Shown here one piece after another: positions 1 to 7,671 of a stretch of 64,000 nucleotides of DNA. The position numbers were made by a program, and so were the translations under genes. Source of the DNA: Streptomyces sp. 150FB (GTDB lineage Bacteria; Actinomycetota; Actinomycetes; Streptomycetales; Streptomycetaceae); contig NZ_JTHL01000001.1 in assembly GCF_000818195.1 (NCBI RefSeq), forward strand, positions 8,893,504-8,957,503. The letters are read 5' to 3'. The stretch's first letter is position 1; each line of letters opens with the position of its first letter. The notes beneath the pieces were generated by a model that saw only the letters and a list, made by a program, of their open reading frames with translations, was not told where the DNA came from and ran no database searches.

Positions 1-239
1 GGGACAGCACCACCGTGCAGGCCCACGCCGCGGTGACACGCAGCGCGGGCAGCGCCGTCGTGGTGCCGTCCGCCACGGCGAGAGCGTGGTTCGAGCGGGC
101 GGGCCGCCACGGGCACACCTGGGAGATCAGCAGTTGCGCCGCTCTGGCCGCGTACGCCGATCTCCGCGGGAGGAAAGTGATCACGGTCGACGAACGCACC
201 GTACTGGTCGCGACCTCGCATCTGTTCAAGAACCTGTGA
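1..239 (+). CDS. C-terminal end of a fold-type II PLP-dependent enzyme (partial)
   Basis: Open from the left edge in frame 3 and stopping at 237-239, so only the last 78 residues are seen. The segment EISSCAALAAYADLRG followed by VLVATSHLFKN resembles the end of threonine synthase/cysteine synthase-fold enzymes, where a small-residue helix is followed by a V-x-x-x-T-x-H-x-x-K strand. It precedes the methyltransferase by 40 bp on the same strand and is probably part of the same operon. The PLP lysine lies outside the window, so the family call rests on the C-terminus only and the substrate cannot be inferred. Confidence 0.4.
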   Translation, partial: DSTTVQAHAAVTRSAGSAVVVPSATARAWFERAGRHGHTWEISSCAALAAYADLRGRKVITVDERTVLVATSHLFKNL

Positions 240-279
240 CTTCCACGGATCGACCAACTCGGCAGAGAAGGAGAGCTCG

Positions 280-927
280 ATGAAGACCGCCAGCCTCTGG
301 GGGGCTCCGCCCACCCGCTTCTACACGTTCCTGCAGCGTCTGGAGCAGAGGACCACCGGCACACCCACACTGGCCGTGCTGGGGTGCGCCGACGGGAAGT
401 TCGTTCTGCCCGCGGCCCGGCGGGGCATCAAGGTCTGGGCCATCGACATCGACGAGGTGACACTCTTCGGCGGCTACAAGGACAACGACGGGGAGCAGAC
501 CCGTGTCCCGGGCCTCGTGTCCCGCCTCAAGACCGAGGGACTTGAGGACCTCGTCGAGGTCAGGCACGGATCCTTCGTCGACATCCACCCCGAGCGGCGG
601 TTCGACGGTGTCTTCACCAGCGGCGCGCTCCAGTACTCGAACAACACGGGGAACGACCTCGGCGACATGGTCACCCGCCTCGGCGGCCTCGTACGCGAGG
701 GCGGGTTGTTGTACATCGACTACATGCTCCCCCACGAGGAGAAGTACAAGGGACGCCCCAACTGCCCCGAGGCCGGTTGGTGGAAGGACTACTTCCGGGC
801 CCGGTCCGAATGGAACGTCGTCTACAACAGGGCCATGCGGCCGACCCTCGACAAGGCGCACCTGGACTACCCGGTCGACCACTACCACCAGTGGGGCCAC
901 CTGCTTGCCGAGCGCCACACCTCCTGA
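280..927 (+). CDS. class I SAM-dependent methyltransferase
   Basis: A 215-aa protein with a SAM-binding motif I (VLGCADGKF, about residues 33-41), an acidic post-I strand (VWAIDID) that should bind the ribose of SAM, and a motif-IV-like stretch around FDGVFTSGALQY. The size fits a stand-alone small-molecule methyltransferase. The ATG start is preceded by a clear GAAGGAGAG ribosome-binding site. It lies between the PLP-enzyme end and the YqcI/YcgG-family gene on the same strand, so it probably methylates an intermediate or product of this cluster. The substrate is unknown. Confidence 0.75.
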   Translation: MKTASLWGAPPTRFYTFLQRLEQRTTGTPTLAVLGCADGKFVLPAARRGIKVWAIDIDEVTLFGGYKDNDGEQTRVPGLVSRLKTEGLEDLVEVRHGSFVDIHPERRFDGVFTSGALQYSNNTGNDLGDMVTRLGGLVREGGLLYIDYMLPHEEKYKGRPNCPEAGWWKDYFRARSEWNVVYNRAMRPTLDKAHLDYPVDHYHQWGHLLAERHTS

Positions 928-1022
928 GCATCCCGTACGACCCCTTCGACGGAGCGAGCAGGTCAACCGGAGCACCAAGCCAACGGAGCGAGCAAGATGA
1001 CAACGGGGAGCGGTCTGCCAAC

Positions 1023-1724
1023 ATGGTCATCAAGTCAGTTACGTCCACACCGGGCCCATGTACCACCGAGACGGCTGACGCCGCCGCGCTGCACGCCGTT
1101 CGCGAGGTGGTCCTGCGGAGCAACTGCCCGTTCGCGATCAGCGCCCACACGGTCGCGGCCCGTCCCAGACGGGAGGGGGAACCGCTGCGCGACTACTTCG
1201 CGCGCTCGATGGATGATGTGATCGCCTTCTCCGAACGAGCCGGTAAGGACAGCCTCGACGTTCTTGTCTACCGGATGCCGGCGGCGGAGTTCGGCCAAGA
1301 CCTGACGGCCCTCGGCCGGCTCGCTCGCACCATGGTCCACACGCTCATGAGCGCGGATCCACGCGCCCCGCGCCCCCTGGACCGACCGGCGGTACTGCGA
1401 CCGGACTGGCGGCTCTCCTTCGCCGGGGTCGACTACTTCATGCCGGTGTTCGCGCCCCTGTACCCCGCTGAGCACAGCCGGCACACCTTCGGAGTGCGGG
1501 ACCAGGTCTTCCTGTTCCTCCAACCGAACGAGTCGTTCCACCGCAGACTCGGTCGCCGACCCCGCCAGGTGCGGCAGGCCATCCGGCACCGATTCGAGGC
1601 CGCCGGCCAGCCGTACGACAGCGGCGTGCTGGAGGCGCACAAGTTCGTCCTCCCGATGAATTCCGGGGAGCCTCCCATTCCGTGGTACGACATGGCTGAA
1701 CAGTCCACGCCCGCAAGGAAATAG
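1023..1724 (+). CDS. YqcI/YcgG-family protein, candidate haem-dependent N-hydroxylase
   Basis: About 233 aa from the ATG at 1023; upstream in-frame starts would overlap the methyltransferase. Family-like features are NCPFAISAHTVA near the N-terminus, a central DYFMPVFAPLYPAEHSRHTFG, and FLFLQPNESFHRR followed by an IR pair and FVLPMNS. From established knowledge this family (PF08892) includes GntA, the guanitoxin guanidine hydroxylase, and, as I recall, DcsA, the D-cycloserine Arg hydroxylase, both haem proteins. Inference: it N-hydroxylates an amine or guanidine. It ends 6 bp before the HAM1-like gene, so the two are probably co-translated. The assignment is from pattern recall, not a search. 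Confidence 0.6.
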   Translation: MVIKSVTSTPGPCTTETADAAALHAVREVVLRSNCPFAISAHTVAARPRREGEPLRDYFARSMDDVIAFSERAGKDSLDVLVYRMPAAEFGQDLTALGRLARTMVHTLMSADPRAPRPLDRPAVLRPDWRLSFAGVDYFMPVFAPLYPAEHSRHTFGVRDQVFLFLQPNESFHRRLGRRPRQVRQAIRHRFEAAGQPYDSGVLEAHKFVLPMNSGEPPIPWYDMAEQSTPARK

Positions 1725-1730
1725 CCACTC

Positions 1731-2276
1731 ATGGTCAAGGTGTATGTCGCCAGTCGAAACCCCATCAAACTTGAGGAGTGCCTCCAAGTCTTTCCGGACG
1801 CCGTGCCGTTCGACATCGAGTTGACCGAGATCCAGTCGCCGGACCCGGAAGTGGTGGTGCGGCACAAGCTGGATCAGGTGGTCGGCGCGGGGCTTGACGC
1901 CCCTGTCCTCGTGGAGGACACCGGGCTGGCCGTGCTCCATTGGGAGCGCCTGCCCGGAGCGCTGATCAAGTGGTTCGTGGAGGAGTTCAGCCTCGACCGT
2001 CTCTCGGAGGTACTGCGCGCCGAGGGGCCCGACTCGGCGGTCGCCACCAGCGCGGTCGGCGTCGCCTTCCGCGGCGAGACGCGGGTCTGGTGCGGCCGGA
2101 CCGAAGGACGTATCGTCCCCGCGCGCGGGGACCTCGGTGGCTGGACACCCATCTTCGAAGTCGCGGGCACCGGCAGGACGCTCGGCGAGATGAGCTTCGA
2201 GGAGCGTATGCGGCACACCATGCGGGCCGAGCCGCTCCGTCTCGCCCAGGCGTGGCTCGACACGGTGGGCCACTGA
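1731..2276 (+). CDS. HAM1/RdgB-type non-canonical NTP pyrophosphatase
   Basis: A 181-aa protein. The N-terminal ASRNPIKLEE corresponds to the family's nucleotide-binding (T/S)xNxxKxxE motif. EDTGLAVLHWERLPGALIKW matches the metal/base-binding segment EDTxLxxxxLxGLPGxxIKW of ITPase/HAM1 enzymes, which hydrolyse abnormal purine NTPs to NMP plus pyrophosphate. Length is slightly below the usual 190-200 aa. Together with the downstream phosphoribohydrolase it could convert NTP to NMP and then to a free base, either to make a cluster intermediate or to detoxify a modified nucleotide. This role is inferred from gene order. Confidence 0.75.
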   Translation: MVKVYVASRNPIKLEECLQVFPDAVPFDIELTEIQSPDPEVVVRHKLDQVVGAGLDAPVLVEDTGLAVLHWERLPGALIKWFVEEFSLDRLSEVLRAEGPDSAVATSAVGVAFRGETRVWCGRTEGRIVPARGDLGGWTPIFEVAGTGRTLGEMSFEERMRHTMRAEPLRLAQAWLDTVGH

Positions 2277-2299
2277 CCGAGAACCCGCCCCTGTCCCGA

Positions 2300-2341
2300 G
2301 CACCGCACCGTTCGCACCGCACCGTTCGCACCGCACAGTTC
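2300..2341. repeat. three tandem 14-bp direct repeats
   Basis: GCACCGCACCGTTC is repeated at 2300-2313 and 2314-2327, with a third copy carrying one mismatch at 2328-2341. The array fills the short gap between the HAM1-like and LOG-like genes and ends just before the latter's ribosome-binding region. It could be a regulator-binding array or a slippage product. Confidence 0.8.
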
Positions 2342-2371
2342 GCCATGAGTATCGAAAGGTAGCCCTCAGCG

Positions 2372-2956
2372 ATGAAGATCTGCGTCTTCCTTTCCGCGAC
2401 CAACACGGAAGAGTTCTACGCGGCACCCGTCCGGGAACTGGCCAGACTCATCGTCGAGGGCGGACACAGCCTCGTGTGGGGAGGGTCCGAAGCGGGGCTC
2501 ATGAAGGTGCTCGCGGACACGGTCCAGGACGCCGGCGGCAGCCTGATCGGCGTCTCCGTCGAGTCACTGCGCTGGATCCTCAGGGACAAGCTCCGCGAGG
2601 GTGACGAAATGAACGTCACGGAAGACCTGGCGGCACGCAAGGCACTGCTGCTCGAACGGTCGGATGCCTTCATCATCATGCCGGGCGGCACCGGGACCCT
2701 CGACGAGTGGACCGATGTCCTGGAACTCCGGCGCCATCGGACGCACGACAAACCGATAGTCGTGGTCAACTTCGACGGGTTCTACGACGGCCTCCATCTT
2801 CTGCTGGGCAGGATGGAGCGATCCGGGTTCCTCGACCATCCCTCCTCCACGGTCGTCGAGTTCGCCCCTGACCCGGCGACGGCCATGGGGATCGTCGAGG
2901 CCGCCCGGGGGACGGCGCCGGACGGCCAGGGGGACAAGCAGGGGGCTCTGGGGTGA
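2372..2956 (+). CDS. LOG-family phosphoribohydrolase (TIGR00730-like)
   Basis: A 194-aa Rossmann-type protein with the family signature PGGTGTLDE (about residues 103-111) and an upstream basic pair in DLAARKALL, equivalent to the substrate-binding RK of LOG enzymes. LOG proteins cleave nucleoside 5'-monophosphates to free base plus ribose 5-phosphate; in plants they release cytokinins. Here it sits between an NTP pyrophosphatase and an exporter, suggesting that a modified purine- or pyrimidine-like base is freed from its nucleotide. Its stop overlaps the start of the MFS gene (GTGA, 2953-2956), indicating translational coupling. Confidence 0.75.
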   Translation: MKICVFLSATNTEEFYAAPVRELARLIVEGGHSLVWGGSEAGLMKVLADTVQDAGGSLIGVSVESLRWILRDKLREGDEMNVTEDLAARKALLLERSDAFIIMPGGTGTLDEWTDVLELRRHRTHDKPIVVVNFDGFYDGLHLLLGRMERSGFLDHPSSTVVEFAPDPATAMGIVEAARGTAPDGQGDKQGALG

Positions 2957-4230
2957 GACTCCTCAGACGGCGGCCGGACAGCGGCTCGGCGGCCGTCCGC
3001 ATCCTCATCCTGAACGCCCTCGTCGGCAACTTCGGGACCGGGCTGTTCCTGGCCGGGTACGTCATCTACTTCACCCGGGTCGTCGGACTGACGGCCTGGG
3101 AGGTGACCGGCGGGATGTCCGCCGCCGGTGTGGCCGGGCTGGTCGCTTCCGTACCGATCGCCGCACTCGCCGACCGGTACGGGCACCGCCGGTCCCTCAT
3201 CGCGCTGCACCTGCTGCGCGCCGGCGCCTACATCGCCTACGCGTGGGTCGGGAACTTTCCGGAGTTCGTGGCCGTCGCGTGCCTCATCACCCTTTGCGAC
3301 AAGGCCAGTCAGTCCCTGAGCCAGGCCCTCACGGGGACCCTCACAGGCGAGAAGGAACGCACAAGGGCGCTGGCCAAGGTGCGCGTGACGCAGAACATCG
3401 GCATGTCACTCGGATCCTTCACGGCGGCGGCCGTCCTCGAAATCGACCTCACCGCGGGCTTCCGCGTCCTGACCGTCCTCAACGGGCTCTCGTTCGTCTT
3501 CACCGCCACTCAGCTGTGGAGGCTCCGGCGGCTCACCGGACCGGCGCCCGAGCCCGTACGGCACACCGCCCCGCCCGAGTCGTCCTTCCATGTCGGCAAG
3601 TGGCGCCAGCTCGGACTCAGCGGTGTGAACGGTGTGCTCTCGATGCACAGCACCCTTCTCTTCACGGCCATACCCCTGTGGATCTCCGCACAGAAGGACG
3701 TGTCACCGTCCCTGGTCAGCCTCGTCATCGCGATCAACACCATCCTCACCGCCGCGGGCCAGGTGTGGTGGACCCGGTTCTCCCGCACTCCCAGAGCCGC
3801 CGCCACGGCGGCGATGGCGGCCGGGCTCGCCCTGGCGGCCTGCAGTGTGGCCATGTCGCTCACCGGCGCCCTCGGCCCGCTCGGTTTCGCCTCGCTGACG
3901 TGCGCGGCAGCCGTACTGCTGACCGTGGCCGAGAACCTGCACGTCGCGGCCGCCTGGGAGATATCGTTCGCGCTGTCCCCGGAGAACGCCCGAGGCGCCT
4001 ATCTGGCGGTCTTCGGGCTCGGTCAGTCGGCGCGTGACATAGGGGGCCCGCCTCTTGCCGCCGCCGCCCTCACCGGGCTCGGCGCCCCAGGCTGGGTGCT
4101 CCTGGGCGCGGTCTTCACGCTGGGTGGCGGCGGGTTCCGGCACCTCGCGCTGCGGCTGCTGAACCTCACCGCCGGCCCTGAGCAGGCCCGGAGCCCGGGC
4201 CCCACCGTAACCCCGAGATCCACGGAGTAG
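2953..4230 (+). CDS. MFS transporter, probable product exporter
   Basis: A 425-aa hydrophobic protein with about 12 predicted membrane helices. The MFS loop 2-3 signature is recognisable as ALADRYGHRRS (about residues 72-82). The GTG start overlaps the LOG gene by 4 bp, and the ATP-grasp gene follows after 4 bp, so it lies within one transcription unit. It most likely exports the cluster product and may give self-resistance. The cytoplasmic C-terminal tail is short and proline-rich. The substrate cannot be predicted. Confidence 0.75.
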   Translation: MRLLRRRPDSGSAAVRILILNALVGNFGTGLFLAGYVIYFTRVVGLTAWEVTGGMSAAGVAGLVASVPIAALADRYGHRRSLIALHLLRAGAYIAYAWVGNFPEFVAVACLITLCDKASQSLSQALTGTLTGEKERTRALAKVRVTQNIGMSLGSFTAAAVLEIDLTAGFRVLTVLNGLSFVFTATQLWRLRRLTGPAPEPVRHTAPPESSFHVGKWRQLGLSGVNGVLSMHSTLLFTAIPLWISAQKDVSPSLVSLVIAINTILTAAGQVWWTRFSRTPRAAATAAMAAGLALAACSVAMSLTGALGPLGFASLTCAAAVLLTVAENLHVAAAWEISFALSPENARGAYLAVFGLGQSARDIGGPPLAAAALTGLGAPGWVLLGAVFTLGGGGFRHLALRLLNLTAGPEQARSPGPTVTPRSTE

Positions 4231-4234
4231 AACC

Positions 4235-5467
4235 GTGCACATGCTCATCCTCGGCGGCGGGGGAGAACTCCACCCGCGCGCCCGCGCGATCCGGCCGGAT
4301 CTGCGGACGAGTGTCGTCTGCCAGCAGCAGACGGTTCCTTACCTCCAGCAGCCCGACAGGATTCAGCGCCTCGTCGTCCTCCCGGCGGGCGCCTCCACCG
4401 CCGAATGGCTCGCAGCCGCGCGGTACATCGATCAGATCGACCCGGTGGACCGGATGGTGAACTACACGGAGTACGACACCGACAAGACCGCCGCCATCTC
4501 CGAGGACCTCGGTCTGCCGGCGCCTTCCCGGGACACCTACCGGTATGTGTCGGACAAGTGCGCGATGCGGGCCCGTCTCGCCGCGGCCGGAATCGACGAC
4601 ACCCCGGCGGCACTGGTCTCCACGGAGTCCGAGGTCCGCCGTTTCGCGGAATCCGCCGGCTACCCGCTGATCTGCAAGCCCGTCAGCGGTGTCGGCAGTC
4701 GAGGCGTCTCCCTCATCCGCTCGTGCGATGACATACCCACCGCCCTGCGAGGCGGAGCGGAAGCCGCCCACACGCTCGACGTCACGGCACTGATGGTCGA
4801 ACGCTTCCACGAAGGACAGGAGTTCAGCGTGGAGGCGTTCAGCGACCGCGGTCGGCACCTTGTCGCCTGTGTCACGGAAAAACACATCGAACCGACCCGC
4901 TTCGTCGAACTCGGCCACGTTCTGCCCGCCCCCTTGCCCACGGGCTCTCAGGACCTCGTCGAAAAGACCGTCACCGACATGCTGTCCGCGCTCGGCGTCG
5001 AGAACGGTGTCACCCACACCGAAGTCATCCTGACCGACGGCGTGGTCAGGATCGTCGAAACCCATCTGCGGCCGGCCGGGGACAAAATACCGAAGATGCT
5101 GGCCCACGTGTCGCGGATCGACCTCGTGGACGCCCTCGCCCGGCAGAGTCTCGGCCTTGAGGCGTTCGAGGACGTACTCGCGGCGCGACGCCGATTCGGG
5201 AGCGGACCCGCCACGTACGCGGCGATCTGGTACGCGTCGTCCGACGCCGGCGGACGCGTGGACGCGGTGGACGGTGTCGAAGAGGCGCGCGGCATGGACG
5301 GTGTGGTCGAGGTCTCCGTGGACGTACGGGCCGGCGACCGGCTGTCGCCGCTGACGATGTCGAGGGACCGGCCCGCCCATGCCTGGGCTGTCGGTGACGC
5401 CCCCGAAGAGGCGCTCCAGCGGGCTCGAGCGGCCGTCGGCGTCCTGCGCTTCCACGTGTCCGCGTGA
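4235..5467 (+). CDS. ATP-grasp ligase (L-amino-acid-ligase type)
   Basis: A 410-aa protein starting at GTG, 4 bp after the MFS stop. An N-terminal Rossmann-like lobe precedes the ATP-grasp core: GYPLICKPVSGVGSRGV (about residues 145-161) for phosphate binding, ERFHEGQEFSVEAF for adenine/metal contacts, and the metal-binding ETHLRPAGD (about 275-283), where His replaces the more common Asn. This form is typical of BacD-like amino acid ligases and related carboxylate-amine ligases. It probably joins an amino acid or carboxylate to an amine in the last steps of the pathway. It is the last gene of the operon. Confidence 0.75.
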   Translation: MHMLILGGGGELHPRARAIRPDLRTSVVCQQQTVPYLQQPDRIQRLVVLPAGASTAEWLAAARYIDQIDPVDRMVNYTEYDTDKTAAISEDLGLPAPSRDTYRYVSDKCAMRARLAAAGIDDTPAALVSTESEVRRFAESAGYPLICKPVSGVGSRGVSLIRSCDDIPTALRGGAEAAHTLDVTALMVERFHEGQEFSVEAFSDRGRHLVACVTEKHIEPTRFVELGHVLPAPLPTGSQDLVEKTVTDMLSALGVENGVTHTEVILTDGVVRIVETHLRPAGDKIPKMLAHVSRIDLVDALARQSLGLEAFEDVLAARRRFGSGPATYAAIWYASSDAGGRVDAVDGVEEARGMDGVVEVSVDVRAGDRLSPLTMSRDRPAHAWAVGDAPEEALQRARAAVGVLRFHVSA

Positions 5468-5495
5468 GCGGCGCGGTCGGCCACGCGAGCGGCAC

Positions 5496-5521
5496 TTGAC
5501 CTGGAGCGCGCTCCAGGAGCG
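5496..5521. promoter_or_regulatory. MerR-type operator/promoter
   Basis: A TTGACC -35-like hexamer (5496-5501) runs into a perfect 18-bp palindrome, CCTGGAGCGCGCTCCAGG (5500-5517), followed by ATG at 5522. Long dyads abutting a -35 box are the hallmark of MerR-controlled promoters, here presumably autoregulating the broken MerR gene that follows. Confidence 0.7.
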
Positions 5522-5930
5522 ATGCTGGAACCCACGAACGAGCTGATCGTCCCGGAGGCCCCGGGGCGAGGTACCGGACGAGGGGCTGGACATCGGAGAG
5601 GCCGCTGCGGCCTGCGGGCTGAGCATCGACACGCTGCGCTACTACGAGCGAGAAGGGCTGACGCTGTCCCGGACGCCGCGCAACGCGTCCGGACAGCGCC
5701 GCTACGGCATGAGTGACATCCGCTGGCTGGCCGCTCTGGTCATGCTGCGCGGCACGGGCATACAGATCGGCCAGATCAAGCGCTACACCGAGCTGGCCCG
5801 TCATCCCGGCACCGAGGGCGAGCGCATGCGGATGCTGGAGCAGCACCGCGAGCGCGTGATCGCGCGTATGGAGCAGACCCGTGTCCACCTGACGGCTATC
5901 GATCGCAAGATCGCCGCCTACCGGGAGAAA
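5522..5930 (+). pseudogene. MerR-family regulator, frameshifted and 3'-truncated
   Basis: The reading starts MLEPTNELIVPEAPG in frame 2, then the MerR winged-helix continues in frame 3 as EVPDEGLDIGEAA ... TLRYYEREGL ... GQRRYG, with no start codon of its own. A single-base loss near 5565, in a G-rich run, explains this. The coiled-coil part (EQHRERVIARMEQTR ... IDRKIAAYREK) is intact up to about 5925, where the sequence switches to an aldo/keto reductase. Regulators of this type control adjacent oxidoreductase genes. The frameshift could be a sequencing error, but the chimeric 3' end argues for real decay. Confidence 0.7.
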
Positions 5931-6065
5931 CGAGAAGCTCATCGCCAGCGCGCTCGGGCACAGCCGTGACGAGGTCGTCCTCGCCACCAAGTTCGCCACC
6001 GAGTTCGACGACGACGGCACTCCGCACGGGGTGAACGGCGGCTCCGCCTACGTGCGAAGGGCCGC
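5928..6065 (+). pseudogene. aldo/keto reductase internal fragment
   Basis: Read in frame 1 from about 5928, the translation NEKLIASALGHSRDEVVLAT followed by KFATEF and GVNGGSAYVRRA matches the segment after the catalytic loop of aldo/keto reductases (NExLGxAL...RxxVxxATKF). Both ends are missing: it begins inside the MerR remnant and ends at about 6060 in unrelated sequence. It probably marks a deletion that fused a MerR gene with its neighbouring reductase target gene. Confidence 0.65.
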
Positions 6066-6077
6066 CACCCCAAGGCG

Positions 6078-6490
6078 TTGCGATCCTCGGTCGTCCCGGA
6101 GGACGACCGCCCGTGGTCATCTCGGAGTCCTGGGCCAGAGTGGCGGTCGTCCATCGAGTGGTATGCGAACAAGCACGGAACCGCGAAGGGCTACCTTCTC
6201 AGGCATCCGGCGGATCCCGCGAAGACGTTCCCCTACTACTACCTCTCGAACCAGTGGCAGAGGATCAAGAGGGCCGGGGAGGTAGACGTACCTGACGGGA
6301 TGGTCATGTACGGGTTCCGCCATTTCCTCGCCTCGAACTGCCTGGCCAACCGCATCCCGATCACCGACGTGGCTGAGTGGATGGGGCACAGGAGTATCGA
6401 CGCGTGACGTTCAAGATCTACTGTCACCTCATGCCCGGCTCGACAGGCGCGGCGGCAAACTCCTGGACGGCGGTTTGACGGCCTGAGACA
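6078..6490 (+). pseudogene. tyrosine integrase C-terminal remnant
   Basis: The translation contains GTAKGYLLRHPADPAKTF, then MYGFRHFLASNCLANRIPIT and DVAEWMGHRSID, the HxxR and GH boxes of phage/ICE tyrosine recombinases. A 2-base change at about 6403 causes a stop (SIDA*), after which another frame continues VTFKIYCHLMPGSTG, the expected catalytic Tyr region with the usual IYRHLMPGS pattern. The N-terminal two thirds are absent. It is immediately upstream of three TGCTGACC motifs and the pirin repeat, as expected for an integrase beside its attachment site. Confidence 0.75.
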
Positions 6491-6536
6491 TGGAGGAGCG
6501 CTGCCGGGCTCAGCCTCCGGAACCATCCTGTCAGGA

Positions 6537-6566
6537 TGCTGACCTTTTGCTGACCTTTTGCTGACC
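6537..6566. promoter_or_regulatory. three TGCTGACC direct repeats, probable integrase arm sites
   Basis: TGCTGACC occurs at 6537-6544, 6548-6555 and 6559-6566, exactly 11 bp apart, about one helical turn. Further copies are at 6942-6949 and 7207-7214, with a near-copy TGCTGACT at 6951-6958. The position between the integrase remnant and the pirin repeat suits recombinase arm-type binding sites. Inference only. Confidence 0.5.
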
Positions 6567-6787
6567 CCTTGCGGACTCAGACGCCTTTGACCTGCGGAAA
6601 CGCCGAAACTGTGTGAGATGTGGTGGAACTTCGTGGGCCGCTCGCACGAGGAGATCGAGGCGGCGCGAAGGGACTGGATGGAGAGCACTCGCTTCGGCGA
6701 GGTGCAGGGTTACGACGGTGACCGGCTGGCCGCTCCCGAACTGCCGCCTGTCGCGTTGAAACCACGGGGCCGAGTGCGCTGACCTGG
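6565..6787. repeat. left copy of the 223-bp pirin-end repeat
   Basis: A gap-free match to 50496-50718 with about 8 mismatches (roughly 96 percent identical by eye). Both copies are in direct orientation about 44 kb apart and include the same 54-codon pirin C-terminal reading frame. They bracket the decayed, IS-rich island and may be the two ends left by integration into a pirin gene, or a segmental duplication. Confidence 0.85.
6618..6782 (+). pseudogene. pirin-family protein, C-terminal fragment (copy 1)
   Basis: A 54-aa frame from ATG 6618, beginning MWWNFVGRSHEEIEAARRDW and ending in APELPPVALKPRGRVR. This is the C-terminal cupin edge of pirin-like proteins, where MWWNFV and the terminal PxPxLP are conserved. 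The N-terminal metal-binding cupin is missing. A nearly identical fragment is at 50549-50713. Not expected to be functional. Confidence 0.65.
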
Positions 6788-7240
6788 GGTGATGTGTCTG
6801 CCGAGTGTCGTCTCCGAGAGTCCTCGCTGTGTCCCCTCGCCTACGGGGTCAGGGTGCGCGGCGACGCTCGGTGGGGGCCTGTTCCTCGGATGCCAGGTAC
6901 CTGCAAGTGTCGGCACCTGTGACCAGGCCTGATCAGACACTTGCTGACCCTGCTGACTCGTAATCAGATCCCCGTAGCCACTGGCTGTGACGCCCGCCCC
7001 ACCGATCTGCTGGACCTCTGCGGCTGGCGGTGCGCTGTTGAAGAAAAGCGGGGTTGCGCGCGTAGGTGAACCTTTAGGCCGTGTGAGGCCGCAGGCGGGA
7101 GTGCGCGTATGTGACTTCTCGGGCCGCCCTGCGCATGCCCCGAAGGTCCTCGTGGAAAAAGTCTGACCGGTACCGGCGTTCCGCACCTCGACGGGGTGGC
7201 CCATTTTGCTGACCGGCGTTGAAGCAGCAACGTATCCGGC
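6788..7240. other. non-coding stretch between two att-like regions
   Basis: No convincing gene. It contains scattered TGCTGACC motifs (6942, 7207) and ends at the RNA-methyltransferase fragment. Confidence 0.5.
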
Positions 7241-7351
7241 ATGTCGGACGGTGAGGGCTGGAGGCTCCGCGCAGACGTTTTTGACCTGTTCCCGATGACG
7301 CACCACGTGGAGTGCGTCGCGATCCTTGAGCCTGCCGCAAAGGGCCGTTGA
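7241..7351 (+). pseudogene. TrmA/RumA-like RNA methyltransferase 3' end, probable attL
   Basis: From ATG 7241 the frame reads MSDGEGWRLRADVFDLFPMT and then HHVECVAILEPAAKGR before the stop. FPMTHHVECVAxLEP is typical of the C-terminus of class I SAM-dependent RNA (uracil-5) methyltransferases. Only about 36 codons are present. A 26-bp exact identity (7301-7326 with 35476-35501) and an 18-bp one at the stop region link it to the copy at 35440-35526. Integrative elements often use gene 3' ends as attB, so this is interpreted as an element end. Confidence 0.6.
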
Positions 7352-7407
7352 CCTGCGACTTTAGCAGGTGCGCATGATGTGCACTATGTGCGTTACGGGC
7401 GATATCT

Positions 7408-7457
7408 TGACGCTGAAATGACGCTCTCAGGGGTATCTTGACGCTCATTTGACGCTC
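7408..7457. promoter_or_regulatory. four phased TGACGCT(C) motifs, putative arm-type integrase sites
   Basis: TGACGCT at 7408-7414 and TGACGCTC at 7419-7426, 7439-7446 and 7450-7457 form two pairs, each spaced 11 bp. The same paired motif is found at 35366-35384 beside the other RNA-methyltransferase fragment, in both cases on the inner side of the putative core. This arrangement fits arm sites of a tyrosine integrase. Confidence 0.55.
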
Positions 7458-7671
7458 GTTCTGATGAGGTGTCAGGCGCGTCCGGGTGCTGGTCAGGATG
7501 CCTGGCGATGCATCCAATCGAGCAAGATCGCTTGGGATTTTGCAGGACCAAGCAGTCCTGTCGAGCCCGCACCGGGATCCTCAGAGGGGCAGTGGGCACT
7601 TCGTCTGCGACGCTTGGACCGCTGGAAGACGGTCGTAGTTCCTCACCTCAAGCTGTCGGAGCCCAAGGACG

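Noticed and set aside
226..978. Long minus-strand frame across the methyltransferase
   Set aside because: It mirrors the codon-3 GC bias of the plus-strand gene and lacks any motif; the plus strand has motif I and a ribosome-binding site.
6490..6600. tRNA gene as integration target
   Set aside because: No cloverleaf or T-loop consensus could be found; the nearby repeats fit a protein-gene att site better.
7400..7460. CRISPR array
   Set aside because: TGACGCT motifs are only 7-8 bp with 11- and 20-bp periods, without spacers of constant length.
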